Positions 9,468 through 18,159 of a DNA stretch of 64,000 nucleotides are shown here, piece by piece. Both the position numbers and the translations under genes were made by a program. The DNA comes from Pseudomonas sp. (GTDB taxonomy: Bacteria > Pseudomonadota > Gammaproteobacteria > Pseudomonadales > Pseudomonadaceae), in assembly GCF_030698175.1 (NCBI RefSeq), contig NZ_JAUYNT010000026.1:62001-126000 (forward strand). The letters are read 5' to 3'. Positions within the stretch are counted from its first letter, which is position 1. Every line of letters starts with the position of its first letter. The notes under the pieces were generated by a model. That model had not been told where the DNA came from and did not search any database. It saw nothing but the letters and a program-made list of their open reading frames with translations.

Positions 9468-10247
9468 ATGACGCTAACCGGCGACGCTGCACTGCTCTAT
9501 CTATGGGACAGACGCACTCTCTATCTCGGGCCTCTGGCGGAATCGCTGGAGGTCACGCAGGCGGCCGCCACCTTGGTGCTGGGGATCGATCAGGACTTTG
9601 CCCTGGAGGTGGCCGGCGAGCTGATCTGTTGTCGCAGTGCCTTGTTACCAGCCGGCAGTTCAGTGCGCCTGCAGGTGCCGAAAACGCGTTTGGCGGTGTG
9701 CTATCTCGACCCTTTCGGTGAGGATTTTCGCAAGCTGTGCGGGCAAATGAACGCACAGCATGGCGGCGTATATTTGCAGCTTGAGCAAGAGGCCAGCTGG
9801 ATTGCCTGTCTGCTGGAATTGCTGCATACCGAGGCGTCGCCGGTGCAGGCCTATGCCTTGCTGGAGCAGCTGGTTGGCCCGGACGCGGCGGATGCGCCGG
9901 TGCTGAAAATTGATCCGCGGATTCTCGTGGTGGTTGAACTGATCAAGCGCGACATTGCCGATAACCTCAGCGCCCAGTATCTGGCCGCGCAAGTGGGTTT
10001 GTCTGAGCCGCGCTTGTTGCAGTTATTCAAAGAAACCATCGGCGTGCCGATCCGCCGTTATCGGCAATGGCATCGCCTGTTCGTCACCGCCGCTGGCGTT
10101 ACCCAGGGGTTGTCGCTGACCACTGCGGCGCTGGAAGCGGGCTTTGCCGACTCGGCGCATTTTAGTCACACCTTTCACAGCATCCTAGGCATGAAACCCT
10201 CGGCGATACTCTCGTCGCGGCTGAAGATCCGTATGCACCTCACCTGA
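9468..10247 (+). CDS. AraC-family transcriptional regulator
   Basis: About 259 residues: an N-terminal cupin-like sensing half and a C-terminal AraC DNA-binding domain with two helix-turn-helices (residues ~155-255; YLAAQVGLSEPRLLQLFKE and FADSAHFSHTFHSILGMKPS). The reading frame is open further upstream to a GTG at 9441. The ATG at 9468 has AGGG 9 nt upstream and is preferred, without certainty. It is divergent from the lipase genes, so lipase control is possible but not shown. Its 3' end overlaps by 63 bp the end of the convergent hydrolase gene. Confidence 0.88.
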   Translation: MTLTGDAALLYLWDRRTLYLGPLAESLEVTQAAATLVLGIDQDFALEVAGELICCRSALLPAGSSVRLQVPKTRLAVCYLDPFGEDFRKLCGQMNAQHGGVYLQLEQEASWIACLLELLHTEASPVQAYALLEQLVGPDAADAPVLKIDPRILVVVELIKRDIADNLSAQYLAAQVGLSEPRLLQLFKETIGVPIRRYRQWHRLFVTAAGVTQGLSLTTAALEAGFADSAHFSHTFHSILGMKPSAILSSRLKIRMHLT

Positions 10248-11303
10248 GGTGCATACGTTAGCCGCGAGCACCGGCACCAACCACTGCTCACCGGGCTTGG
10301 GCGCGCGAAACTGCGCCGCCGGCACTTGCCGGTCGAGCAGGGCCTGAGTCAGCTCTTGCGGTGGGGCGAACTGGTCTTCGTCACTGAGGTTGAAAGTGCC
10401 GAAATGAATCGCCATGCTGCACTGCGAGGCCAGTTGCTGGTGCGCCTGCACGGCGTCATCCGGGTTCATATGGTTGTCGCGCATAAACCAGCGCGGCGCA
10501 TAGGCGCCAATGGGCAGGGCGGCAAAGCGCAGGGGGCCAAAACGCTGCTGAATCAGGCCAAACTCGGGGCCCAAGCCGCTGTCGCCGGGGAACAGTACTG
10601 GGCCTTCGGCGGATTCCAGCACAAAGCCCAGCCACAGGCTGCGGTTGGTGTCGTGACGGGCGCGAGCCGACCAGTGCTGCGCCGGCACCGCGTGCAGGGT
10701 CAGGGCGTCGTTCAACGGCAAACTTTGCCACCAGTCCAGCTCGGTGATGCGGCTAAGCCCGCACTCCCTGATCAGCCCGGCATTGCCCAACCCGGTGACC
10801 ACCTGGGCCTGGGGGAAGCGCTCGGCCAGTTGCCGCAGGCTGTAGAGGTCGAGGTGGTCGTAGTGGTTGTGGCTGACCAGAATCAGGTCGATGGGCGGCA
10901 GCTGGTCGAGGCTCAGCCCCGGTGGATGGTGGCGGCGCGGGCCGATAAATTCGAAGGGGCTGGCGCGCTGCGACCACAGCGGGTCGGTGAGGATATTCAA
11001 GCCGTGTTGCTGGATCAGCAGGGTGGCGTGATTGATATAGGTGACCCGCAGCTCATCGCCCAGCACTCGCTGCGGTACCTCGGGCGCGACGGCTGGTCCG
11101 GCTTGGGCGACCCACTTCTGTTGGGGCGGGCGATTGAGCTGCCACTTGAGCACGCTGCGCAGGCTTTTGTGGGCTTTGGGATGAATATTGTGAAAGCGCT
11201 GGCCATCAAAATGGGCGCTGACCGGGCCGCGATGGGGGCGGCCATGGCGGCCGAGTAAATTGAGCAGGGCGATCAACCAGGTGGGGCGTAGCACTCGCGA
11301 CAT
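10185..11303 (-). CDS. Metallo-beta-lactamase-fold hydrolase (RomA / NAPE-PLD-like)
   Basis: A 372-residue member of the beta-lactamase_B_2 superfamily. The metal-binding HxHxDH motif is SHNHYDHLD (around residue 154), with a later aspartate in LFPGDSG and a histidine in MAIHFGTF. The conserved N-terminal HFDGxRFHN motif is present as AHFDGQRFHN, typical of the NAPE-PLD/RomA group found near outer-membrane or lipid functions. The substrate is unknown; phosphodiester hydrolysis of lipids is a family-based guess. The tail overlaps the convergent AraC gene by 63 bp, and the last ~20 residues (RREYRRGFHA) lie in that overlap. Confidence 0.88.
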   Translation of the reverse strand: MSRVLRPTWLIALLNLLGRHGRPHRGPVSAHFDGQRFHNIHPKAHKSLRSVLKWQLNRPPQQKWVAQAGPAVAPEVPQRVLGDELRVTYINHATLLIQQHGLNILTDPLWSQRASPFEFIGPRRHHPPGLSLDQLPPIDLILVSHNHYDHLDLYSLRQLAERFPQAQVVTGLGNAGLIRECGLSRITELDWWQSLPLNDALTLHAVPAQHWSARARHDTNRSLWLGFVLESAEGPVLFPGDSGLGPEFGLIQQRFGPLRFAALPIGAYAPRWFMRDNHMNPDDAVQAHQQLASQCSMAIHFGTFNLSDEDQFAPPQELTQALLDRQVPAAQFRAPKPGEQWLVPVLAANVCTSGEVHTDLQPRREYRRGFHA

Positions 11304-11386
11304 TGCCGTTGCACTCTTGCGGTGTGGATGCCGCTCAACCTAGCATGCCGCTCCTGCCGCCTGCCTAGCCCAAGTCGTTGCCACTT

Positions 11387-12031
11387 ATGTCGCGTCCTCC
11401 TCGTTCAAATCCGCCTCGTCCCGTGTCCAGTCCGCGCGTCGTTGCCAGCGCGCCACGGCGGGTGGCCAAACAGCCACCGGCCGAGCCACGGCTGATTCTG
11501 TTTAACAAACCCTTCGATGTGCTGACCCAATTCAGCGACGAAGGCGGCCGCGCCACCCTCAAAGACTACCTGCAGATTCCCGGCGTGTACCCGGCCGGGC
11601 GCCTGGATCGCGACAGCGAAGGCCTGTTGCTGCTGACCAACGACGGCGGCCTGCAGGCCCGGATTAGCGATCCCAAGCACAAACTGGCCAAGACCTACTG
11701 GGTGCAGGTCGACGGCCTGCCGAGCGAGGAGCAGTTGCAGTTGCTGCGTGCCGGTGTGCAACTCAATGACGGCCTGACCCTGCCCGCCGAGGCGCGCCTG
11801 CTGGAGGAGCCCGAGCTGTGGCCGCGCACGCCGCCGGTACGCTTTCGCAAAAGCTTGCCGACCAGTTGGCTGGAGTTAGTGATTCGCGAGGGGCGTAACC
11901 GCCAGGTGCGGCGGATGACGGCGGCGGTCGGTTTGCCGACCTTGCGCCTGGTGCGGGTGCGCATCGGCCCCTGGAGTCTGGATGGGCTGGCGCCGGGAGA
12001 GTGGCGTGAAGTGCCGGCGCAACTCGACTAA
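11387..12031 (+). CDS. rluE: 23S rRNA pseudouridine synthase, RluE type
   Basis: Isomerises a uridine in 23S rRNA (position 2457 in E. coli) to pseudouridine. 214 residues of the RsuA/RluB/E/F family. The catalytic aspartate is in [11 protein letters not shown] (D74). The family motifs [11 protein letters not shown] and [11 protein letters not shown] are present. An S4 domain is lacking, as in RluE. There is a basic Pro/Arg-rich N-terminal tail of ~30 residues. The ATG at 11387 is chosen over an upstream TTG. The 3' side runs into a short heptamer-like repeat, not a terminator. Confidence 0.92.
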   Translation: MSRPPRSNPPRPVSSPRVVASAPRRVAKQPPAEPRLILFNKPFDVLTQFSDEGGRATLKDYLQIPGVYPAGRLDRDSEGLLLLTNDGGLQARISDPKHKLAKTYWVQVDGLPSEEQLQLLRAGVQLNDGLTLPAEARLLEEPELWPRTPPVRFRKSLPTSWLELVIREGRNRQVRRMTAAVGLPTLRLVRVRIGPWSLDGLAPGEWREVPAQLD

Positions 12032-12033
12032 TT

Positions 12034-12072
12034 CCCCTCTCTTACTTCCCACTTCCCACTTCCCACTCCCCA
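12034..12072. repeat. ACTTCCC heptamer repeat
   Basis: Three near-perfect ACTTCCC units followed by degenerate ones, between rluE and the DUF2788 gene. Variants occur at 21909-21944 (ACTTACC x3) and within 51926-51956. Function unknown. Confidence 0.7.
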
Positions 12073-12084
12073 CTATCTACTCAT

Positions 12085-12288
12085 CTACTGGCCTTCGAGG
12101 CCAGCAATCACCACCGTCTTGATGACGAAGCCGAGCACGCCCAGGCCCAGGGCTAAGAACAGAATCATGGTGCCGAAGCGCCCGGCTTTGGATTTTTTCG
12201 CCAGGTCCCAGACGATAAAGGCCATAAACAAAATCAGACCGCCGACCAGGATGTACATCATCCAGTCTTCGAATACTTGCGGGTCCAT
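12085..12288 (-). CDS. DUF2788 small inner-membrane protein
   Basis: A 67-residue protein with two hydrophobic helices (about residues 13-31 and 42-63) around a basic loop, KKSKAGRFGT. It matches the DUF2788 family, common in pseudomonads and of unknown function. The ATG at 12288 is preferred: GGAG lies 6 nt upstream, and the upstream in-frame GTG lacks one. It is downstream of and in the same direction as the Lrp-type regulator gene. Confidence 0.85.
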   Translation of the reverse strand: MDPQVFEDWMMYILVGGLILFMAFIVWDLAKKSKAGRFGTMILFLALGLGVLGFVIKTVVIAGLEGQ

Positions 12289-12411
12289 CGACTGCTCCAC
12301 TGCGGCTTAATGACTGCCGGGGTCGGCAAGCTAAGGCCGGCGATTATACGCGGGCAGGACTGGCGTGTCAGAGCGCTTGGCAGTTGGTCACAGTGTCTGG
12401 CGCAGGGCTTT

Positions 12412-12891
12412 TTAGCTGCGCAGATGGTTGAGCGGCAACTCCGTGCTGCTGAGCACCTGATTGAGCACAAAGCTGGAGCGCACGCTGGTGACGCCTTCGA
12501 TGCGGGTCAGTTGGCCGAGCAGAAATTTCTGGTAGTGGTCCATGTCGGCGACCACCACTTTCAGCTGATAGTCGGCCTCCATGCCGGTCACCAAGCTGCA
12601 TTCGAGCACTTCCGGGCATTGGCGGATGGCCGCCTCGAAACGCTCGAAACGCTCCGGGGTGTGCCTATCCATGCCGACCATCACATAGGCGGTGAGGCTT
12701 AAGCCGAGCTTCTTGCGATCCAGCAAGGCCACCTGACGCAGGATAAAACCGTCGTCTTCCAGTTGCTTGACCCGCCGCGAGCAAGGCGAGGGCGACAGGC
12801 CGATGCGCTCGGCGAGGTCTTGGTTGGAGATGCGCGAATCGCGCTGCAGCTCGCTGAGGATATTCAGGTCGTAGCGGTCGAGTCTATTCAT
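12412..12891 (-). CDS. Lrp/AsnC-family transcriptional regulator
   Basis: A 159-residue feast/famine regulator. N-terminal winged HTH (residues 1-60: LDRYDLNILSELQRDSRISN, then LAERIGLSPSPCSRRVKQLE). The C-terminal RAM ligand-binding/oligomerisation domain is at ~70-150. The start at 12891 matches the canonical MNRLDRYD beginning; an extension of 21 codons upstream has no family support. A 10-9-10 perfect dyad with TTGCGCAA cores lies 55-83 bp upstream (12946-12974), probably its operator. Such regulators usually face a divergent transporter or catabolic gene, but none is intact here. Confidence 0.93.
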   Translation of the reverse strand: MNRLDRYDLNILSELQRDSRISNQDLAERIGLSPSPCSRRVKQLEDDGFILRQVALLDRKKLGLSLTAYVMVGMDRHTPERFERFEAAIRQCPEVLECSLVTGMEADYQLKVVVADMDHYQKFLLGQLTRIEGVTSVRSSFVLNQVLSSTELPLNHLRS

Positions 12892-12945
12892 CTTGGTGGT
12901 GATTTCGTGATTGGATTGCGATAGATGATGCCTTGTTGGATTGTT

Positions 12946-12974
12946 ATTGCGCAACTAGTGGTTTGTTGCGCAAT
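12946..12974. promoter_or_regulatory. Candidate Lrp-type operator dyad
   Basis: ATTGCGCAAC (12946-12955) and GTTGCGCAAT (12965-12974) are exact reverse complements separated by 9 bp, placing the two TTGCGCAA cores about two helical turns apart. Further TTGCG half-sites flank it (for example near 12915 and 12978). It lies upstream of the Lrp-type regulator gene. Confidence 0.65.
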
Positions 12975-12985
12975 TTTCGCAATCT

Positions 12986-13171
12986 TTGGTCGCGCCCACA
13001 GGTTTAAGCTTTATCTCAGTTTCAAGGCCCGGACACATACGTCCACGCGCCGCGCCCAATCAGGCTGCAGCGCCGCCACTGGTCTTACCCGACCAGCTGG
13101 CCACCGGGTCCGCAAGCCCAATCAGGCTGGCGATAACAGCGGCGACAGAATTGCCGAAAACGGACGAATAG
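12986..13171 (+). other. Small open frame facing the Lrp regulator; possible remnant of a lost divergent gene
   Basis: A 61-codon frame begins near 12986, where a divergent target gene should start, and stops at 13171 immediately before a 38-bp palindrome. I do not recognise the predicted peptide, and its composition is not convincing. It may be non-coding or the residue of a deleted target gene. Confidence 0.2.
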
Positions 13172-13209
13172 ATGCCAAAAGGGCGATCAATTGATCGCCC
13201 TTTTGGCAT
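13172..13209. terminator. Perfect 38-bp palindrome, likely bidirectional terminator
   Basis: Two exact 19-nt complementary halves meeting at TCAATTGA, with AAAA in the left arm and TTTT in the right. It follows the stop of the leftward MAPEG gene by 26 bp and any rightward transcript from the Lrp operator, so it can terminate both. Confidence 0.8.
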
Positions 13210-13234
13210 TTTGCGCTGGTTGTTTAGTGAGCGA

Positions 13235-13657
13235 TCAGAGCAGGCCGCTTAGGCGCAGCAACCACCAGACCAGAATCAACACCTGCACCAGATAGCTGGC
13301 AAAGCGCAGCCAGACAAACAGTGCCGAGGTGCTTAGCATGTGCACGCAAGACTGCAGCAGGCGCGCGCCGAGTAGGCAGTACGCCAGCGGGTCGGTGATC
13401 GTCGTTTGCCCTGCAAGCATGGCATAGAGCAGCACGGCCGCTTGGGCGGGGAGGTTCTCCAGGCAGTTGGCGTAGGCGCGGGTCAGGCGCTGGCCGAAGC
13501 CGGGTACGTCGCTGCCATCGGCGGCAAAGGCGTTTACCGCTTTGTGCCCGCTGAGGATTTTCACTCCGCGCATGCAGGCCAGCAGAAACACCAAGAGCAG
13601 GCTCCAGCCGACCAGACTCAGCAGAACGGCGGCGCTGGGGGAGAGTGACATGAGCAT
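13235..13657 (-). CDS. MAPEG-family membrane protein
   Basis: A 140-residue, four-helix membrane protein of the MAPEG (eicosanoid and glutathione metabolism) family. Hydrophobic helices lie at roughly 8-28, 68-85, 90-108 and 113-138. The family-typical segment RLTRAYANCLENLPAQ is present; this motif resembles the R-x-x-N-x-E-N-x-P glutathione-site region. A GAGG site lies 7 nt before the ATG. The bacterial function is unclear; glutathione-dependent detoxification is the family-based expectation. Confidence 0.88.
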   Translation of the reverse strand: MLMSLSPSAAVLLSLVGWSLLLVFLLACMRGVKILSGHKAVNAFAADGSDVPGFGQRLTRAYANCLENLPAQAAVLLYAMLAGQTTITDPLAYCLLGARLLQSCVHMLSTSALFVWLRFASYLVQVLILVWWLLRLSGLL

Positions 13658-13757
13658 GGCGGTACCTCAGAGGCTGGGGATGAACGGCTCGGCGCAGTCT
13701 AAATTTATTCGCGCAATTGCACTATGGTTGCGTCGCTGATCGCTGAGTGGCCACGCT

Positions 13758-14642
13758 TTAGTGCGGCACTATGCCCTGCGGATCGGGGTGTACCAGCACT
13801 TCGGCCTGGGGGAATTCGGCATGAATAGCGGCTTCGACCTGATCGCACAGCCGATGTACCTGTGACAACGGCATCTCGTCCGGCAACTCCAGATGCAGTT
13901 GCACGAACCAGCGGGTGCCAGAGATGCGCGTGCGCAAATCATGGGCGCCCAGTACGCCGGGCACCGCGCAGGCGAGCTGGTGCATGCGCTCGCTGATCTC
14001 CACCGACAGCTCGGTATCCATCAGCACGGCAACGGCTTCGCGGGCAATGCTCCAGGCACTCCAGAGGATGTAAAAGGCGATGCCGATGCCGAACAACGGG
14101 TCCAGTCGATGCCAGCCGAAACTGGCCAGCACCAGGGCCAGCAAAATGCTGCTGTTGAGCAGCAAGTCGGAGCGATAGTGCAGCGAGTCGGCGCGAATGG
14201 CGGTGGAGCCGGTGACCTTGACCACATGCTGCTGGAACACCAGCAAGGCGGCGGTCAGCCCCAGCGACAACAGCATCACGGCAATGCCCAAGGCCTGGGC
14301 GCCCAGGGGTTCTGGATGCAGCAGGCGGTTAACCCCTTGGGCGCCGACTAACAGCGCGCTGACGCCGATAAACAGCGATTGCCCCAAGCCTGCCAGTGCT
14401 TCGGCTTTGCCGTGACCATAGCGATGGTCGTCATCGGCCGGGCGCAGGGCGTAGTGCACGGCCAGCAGGTTAAGCAGTGAGGCGGCGCTGTCCAGCAGTG
14501 AGTCGGTCAGCCCCGCCAGCAGGCTGACCGAGCCGCTCAGCCACCAGGCAATCGCCTTGGCCAGTGCCAAACCGAGGGCAATGCTCAGGGCTGCGGCACT
14601 GGCCAAACGCATCAGGCGGGCGTGTTGCAAGCTAACGCTCAT
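13758..14642 (-). CDS. fieF: Cation diffusion facilitator, FieF/YiiP type
   Basis: Proton-coupled efflux of Fe(II), Zn(II) or similar divalent metals across the inner membrane. 294 residues: six membrane helices (to ~residue 205), then a cytoplasmic ferredoxin-like domain with histidines (VHRLCDQVEAAIHAEFP, VLVHPDPQG). The transport-site residues are visible: TDSLLDSAASLLN in helix 2 (DxxxD) and HYRSDLLLN in helix 5 (HxxxD), the pattern of YiiP/FieF. It has the common Pseudomonas length. Neighbours do not indicate which metal is exported. Confidence 0.92.
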   Translation of the reverse strand: MSVSLQHARLMRLASAAALSIALGLALAKAIAWWLSGSVSLLAGLTDSLLDSAASLLNLLAVHYALRPADDDHRYGHGKAEALAGLGQSLFIGVSALLVGAQGVNRLLHPEPLGAQALGIAVMLLSLGLTAALLVFQQHVVKVTGSTAIRADSLHYRSDLLLNSSILLALVLASFGWHRLDPLFGIGIAFYILWSAWSIAREAVAVLMDTELSVEISERMHQLACAVPGVLGAHDLRTRISGTRWFVQLHLELPDEMPLSQVHRLCDQVEAAIHAEFPQAEVLVHPDPQGIVPH

Positions 14643-14688
14643 AGGTCGTCCTGGCTAAAGCTCTGTCACCGATGCCAATTGCGGCCGG

Positions 14689-15108
14689 TCAGGCGGCGTT
14701 CGGCGCCAGACCAAGCGCGGCCAACTGCTGCAGATTACCGCGCTGCTGGATCAGCTGGGGATTGTCCAGCGGCAGGTTGAGGCCGGTTTCGTGTTGGATA
14801 ATCGCCTTGAGTTTGGCGTTATCGACTTTGCCATCGCTGCCAATCGCGTCCTGCAGCCGCTGCGGCGCGATGGAGTACTTGGCATCTGGCAGGTAGATAG
14901 CGCCGGTGGCGAAGTCGATGCCAAAGGCGATCAGCCCCGGCAGCACATAGAAAAGAATGCCGATGGCATTCAGGCCGGCGACCACCGGATCGACCTTGCC
15001 TTCGATCTGGCCGCGCCGATCAGGGAAAAACAAGGTGCCGCAGGCGGCCAGCTGGGTGAACAAACTGATCGCCAGAACGGCCCCAATAACTCGGAATTGT
15101 GAGCGCAT
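14689..15108 (-). CDS. Conserved lipoprotein of unknown function
   Basis: A 139-residue protein with a lipoprotein signal peptide (lipobox LAAC, Cys about residue 23) followed by a hydrophobic stretch, GILFYVLPGLIAFGIDFATG. That stretch resembles the YceK/YidQ-type small lipoproteins that carry a YIPD/LPDA-like motif (YLPDAKYSI). The ATG at 15108 is preferred: GGAGG lies 5 nt upstream. Function unknown. It is divergent from hrpB, so the ~115-bp gap must hold both promoters. Confidence 0.75.
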   Translation of the reverse strand: MRSQFRVIGAVLAISLFTQLAACGTLFFPDRRGQIEGKVDPVVAGLNAIGILFYVLPGLIAFGIDFATGAIYLPDAKYSIAPQRLQDAIGSDGKVDNAKLKAIIQHETGLNLPLDNPQLIQQRGNLQQLAALGLAPNAA

Positions 15109-15225
15109 AAGCACCTCCGCAAAAGACGGTCGCCACTATAGCAAGCCAGCTTCTACAGGTCGCGCAAGCCTTGCTAAGCCGCAGGGTTATAATCGCCGCC
15201 TTGCCGCTGGCCCTGTGAAGTACCG

Positions 15226-17763
15226 ATGACGCCCTTACCTATAGATGCCGTACTGCCCGCCTTGTGCGCCGCCCTGCTGGCGCGTCACGAGGCGGTGCTG
15301 GAAGCGCCGCCCGGCGCCGGTAAAACCACCCGCGTGCCGCTGGCCTTGCTGAACGAACCGTGGCTGGCGGGGCGGCGCATCCTGATGCTCGAACCGCGGC
15401 GCTTAGCCGCGCGGGCGGCGGCCGAGCGGCTGGCCAGCGAGTTGGGCGAGGCGGTGGGCGAAACCGTCGGTTATCGCATCCGGCTGGAGTCCAAGGTCGG
15501 CCCGCGCACCCGTATCGAGGTGGTCACCGAAGGTATTCTCGCCCGCCGTCTGCAGGACGATCCGGCGCTGGAAGGCGTTGGTCTGGTGATTTTTGACGAG
15601 TTTCACGAGCGCAGCCTGGATGCCGACCTGGCTCTGGCGCTGTGTCTGAATGGCCGTGAGCTGTTTGCCGACGACAGCGCCGGCGAGGCGCCGCTGAAGA
15701 TTCTGTTGATGTCGGCCACCCTCGAAGGCGAGCGGCTGTCGGCCTTGCTCGGTCAGGCACCGGTGGTCAGCAGCGCCGGGCGGATGTTTCCGGTCGAGAT
15801 GCGTTGGGGCCGGCCCTTGCAGCCGGGTGACTATATCGAGCCGCGCGCCGTGACCACGGTGTTGCAAGCGCTGGCGGATGAGACCGGCAGCGTGCTGGTG
15901 TTTCTGCCCGGGCAGGCGGAAATCCGTCGGGTGCATGAACAGTTGCAAGAGGCGCTCAGCGGGCGGGTGGATATCTTGCTCTGTCCATTGCATGGCGAGC
16001 TGGATCTGGCCGCCCAGCGCGCGGCCATCGAGCCGGCGCCGACGGGGCGGCGCAAGGTGGTGTTGGCCACCAATATCGCCGAAACCAGCCTGACCATCGA
16101 CGGCGTGCGGGTGGTGGTGGATGCCGGTTTGGAGCGAGTGCCGCGTTTCGATCCGGCCAGCGGCATGACCCGCCTGGATACCCAGCGCATCTCTCGCGCC
16201 TCGGCCACCCAGCGCGCCGGTCGGGCCGGTCGCCTAGAGCCTGGAGTCTGTTACCGGCTGTGGTCCGAGGCCCAGCATCAACAGGCGGCGGCCTACAGCA
16301 GCGCCGAAATCCTCCAGGCCGATCTGGCCGGATTGGCCTTGCAACTGGCCCGTTGGGGCGTTCAGCCTGGCGAGCTGGCTTGGCTGGATGCGCCGCCCAG
16401 CGCCGCCTTTGCCCAGGCCCGCGACCTGCTCGGGCGGCTGGGGGCGCTGAACCCGGCGGGCGGTTTGACCGCCCATGGCCAGGCCATGAGCGAACTGCCG
16501 GCGCATCCGCGGATCGCGCATTTGCTGCTGCGCGGCCATGCCTTGGGGCTGGGCGCGTTGGCCTGCGATTTGGCCGCACTGTTGGGCGAGCGGGATATTT
16601 TGCGCAGTGGCGGCGCCGACCTGCACCGCCGCATCGGCCTGCTCAGCGGCGCCGAGGCCGGCAGCCGTGGCAGCCAGGGCGGGGTGCAGCGGGCGCGGCA
16701 ATTGGCTCGGCAGTTTCGCGGCTATTTAAACGGGCGTGGCGCTGGCCGTGATGCGGTGGCGGAACCGAGCCATGAACGCTGGCTCGGTTGTTTGCTGGCC
16801 TTTGCCTACCCCGACCGCATCGCCCGGCAACGCCGTAGCGGTGGCGCCGAGTATCGCCTGGCCAATGGCCGGGCGGCGCTGTTCGGCGAGACCGACGGGC
16901 TGATGAAGCACGAATGGCTGGTGATCGCCGATCTCGGCAGCCGTCAGGGCCAGCGCGAGGAACGCATCTATTTGGCCGCCGACCTCGACCCCGAGTTGTT
17001 TGCTGGCCCCCTGGCCGAACAGGTCAGCAGTATCGAGGTGCTCGATTGGGATGAGCGCGAAGGTGTGCTGCGCGCCGAGCGGCAACGCAAGGTCGGTGAA
17101 CTGCTGCTCGACAGCCAACCACTGAGCAATCTGGATGAGGGCGCACGGGGCCGCGCCTTGCTCGCCCTGGTGCGGCGCAAGGGTTTGGAGCTGCTGGCCT
17201 GGACCCCCGAGCTGCGCCAATGGCAGGCGCGCTTGGCTTTGATGCGCCGGCTGGAGCTGGAGTCCGCCGAGGTCAGCCAATGGCCGGACGTCAGCGATGG
17301 GGTGCTGCTGGCCAGTTTGGAGGACTGGCTGCTGCCCTATCTGGCCAAGGTCAGCCGGCTCAGCCATTTCAGCAGCCTCGACTTGCCGGCCATGCTCGCC
17401 AGCTTGCTGCCTTGGCCACTGCCGCAACGCCTCGATGAGCTGGCGCCGAAGAGCCTGGAGGTGCCCTCGGGTTCGCGTATCGGCATCGACTACCACGAGC
17501 AGCCACCGGTGCTGGCGGTGCGTCTGCAAGAGCTGTTTGGCTTGACCAGCACCCCACGGATCGCCGGCGGTTGCCAAGTGCTCAAACTGCACCTGCTGTC
17601 GCCGGGTCGTCGCCCGGTGCAGGTGACCCAGGATCTGGCCAGCTTTTGGGCCAACACCTACGCCGAGGTCAAAAAAGACCTTAAGGGCCGCTACCCCAAA
17701 CACTACTGGCCAGATGATCCGCTGATCGCCGAACCCACCGCGCGGGCCAAGCCAAGGCGCTAG
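15226..17763 (+). CDS. hrpB: ATP-dependent helicase HrpB
   Basis: A DExH-box (SF2, DEAH/RHA-like) RNA helicase of 845 residues, the normal HrpB length. Walker A GAGKTT (K33), the Walker B variant DEFHERS (~residue 125), SATLEGE, then helicase C motif VI RAGRAGRLEPG, a ratchet-like HA2 domain and the HrpB-specific C-terminal domain (HYWPDDPLIAEPT). The E. coli and Pseudomonas homologues have no settled role; the protein has been discussed in mRNA processing and chromosomal functions. Standalone gene; the high G+C and strong codon bias resemble its neighbours. Confidence 0.96.
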   Translation: MTPLPIDAVLPALCAALLARHEAVLEAPPGAGKTTRVPLALLNEPWLAGRRILMLEPRRLAARAAAERLASELGEAVGETVGYRIRLESKVGPRTRIEVVTEGILARRLQDDPALEGVGLVIFDEFHERSLDADLALALCLNGRELFADDSAGEAPLKILLMSATLEGERLSALLGQAPVVSSAGRMFPVEMRWGRPLQPGDYIEPRAVTTVLQALADETGSVLVFLPGQAEIRRVHEQLQEALSGRVDILLCPLHGELDLAAQRAAIEPAPTGRRKVVLATNIAETSLTIDGVRVVVDAGLERVPRFDPASGMTRLDTQRISRASATQRAGRAGRLEPGVCYRLWSEAQHQQAAAYSSAEILQADLAGLALQLARWGVQPGELAWLDAPPSAAFAQARDLLGRLGALNPAGGLTAHGQAMSELPAHPRIAHLLLRGHALGLGALACDLAALLGERDILRSGGADLHRRIGLLSGAEAGSRGSQGGVQRARQLARQFRGYLNGRGAGRDAVAEPSHERWLGCLLAFAYPDRIARQRRSGGAEYRLANGRAALFGETDGLMKHEWLVIADLGSRQGQREERIYLAADLDPELFAGPLAEQVSSIEVLDWDEREGVLRAERQRKVGELLLDSQPLSNLDEGARGRALLALVRRKGLELLAWTPELRQWQARLALMRRLELESAEVSQWPDVSDGVLLASLEDWLLPYLAKVSRLSHFSSLDLPAMLASLLPWPLPQRLDELAPKSLEVPSGSRIGIDYHEQPPVLAVRLQELFGLTSTPRIAGGCQVLKLHLLSPGRRPVQVTQDLASFWANTYAEVKKDLKGRYPKHYWPDDPLIAEPTARAKPRR

Positions 17764-17899
17764 GTTTGGTTGAGCTATGCGTGTGGCGCCAGGCGCATGT
17801 CGCGTTTGCGCCAGTCGCTGTCGGCCACGGCTTGGGTGACTCGGCTATGCTGATGACTCAGTGGGCTGCGGCCCGTTAATTTGCTCTTAGGAGTTGATC

Positions 17900-18139
17900 A
17901 TGACTGAGCCGCTAATCGCGCAAACAAGCCCCTATGCCGTCGAGCTGGTGGCCGGTAAAGATTATTTCTGGTGCCGTTGTGGGCACAGCGCCAAGCAGCC
18001 GTTTTGCGACGGCTCCCATAAGGGTAGCGAGTTCACCCCGCTGAAATTTACTGCGCAGAAAGCCGAAACTGTCTGGCTGTGCGGCTGTAAACACACGCAG
18101 TCGCCGCCGCGCTGCGATGGCAGCCATAAGCGTTTGTAA
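17900..18139 (+). CDS. CDGSH iron-sulfur domain protein (double CDGSH)
   Basis: A 79-residue protein with two complete CDGSH-type 2Fe-2S motifs: CRCGHSAKQPFCDGSH (residues ~28-43) and CGCKHTQSPPRCDGSH (~61-76). Each provides three cysteines and a histidine. Two motifs in one short chain mean the mitoNEET-like fold forms within a monomer instead of a dimer. Likely a redox-active or Fe-S-handling protein; no specific partner is known. GGAG lies about 10 nt before the ATG at 17900, in preference to the TTG at 17894. The next gene (SDR) starts 20 bp downstream in the same direction. Confidence 0.92.
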   Translation: MTEPLIAQTSPYAVELVAGKDYFWCRCGHSAKQPFCDGSHKGSEFTPLKFTAQKAETVWLCGCKHTQSPPRCDGSHKRL

Positions 18140-18159
18140 GGTCAATAAAGGGGGCAAGC

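Noticed and set aside
12034..12072. CRISPR-like short repeats
   Set aside because: Units are 7 bp without spacers; not CRISPR architecture.
16726..17703. Open frame of ~325 codons opposite hrpB
   Set aside because: Gln/His-rich shadow of the helicase's codons; no start context or homology.
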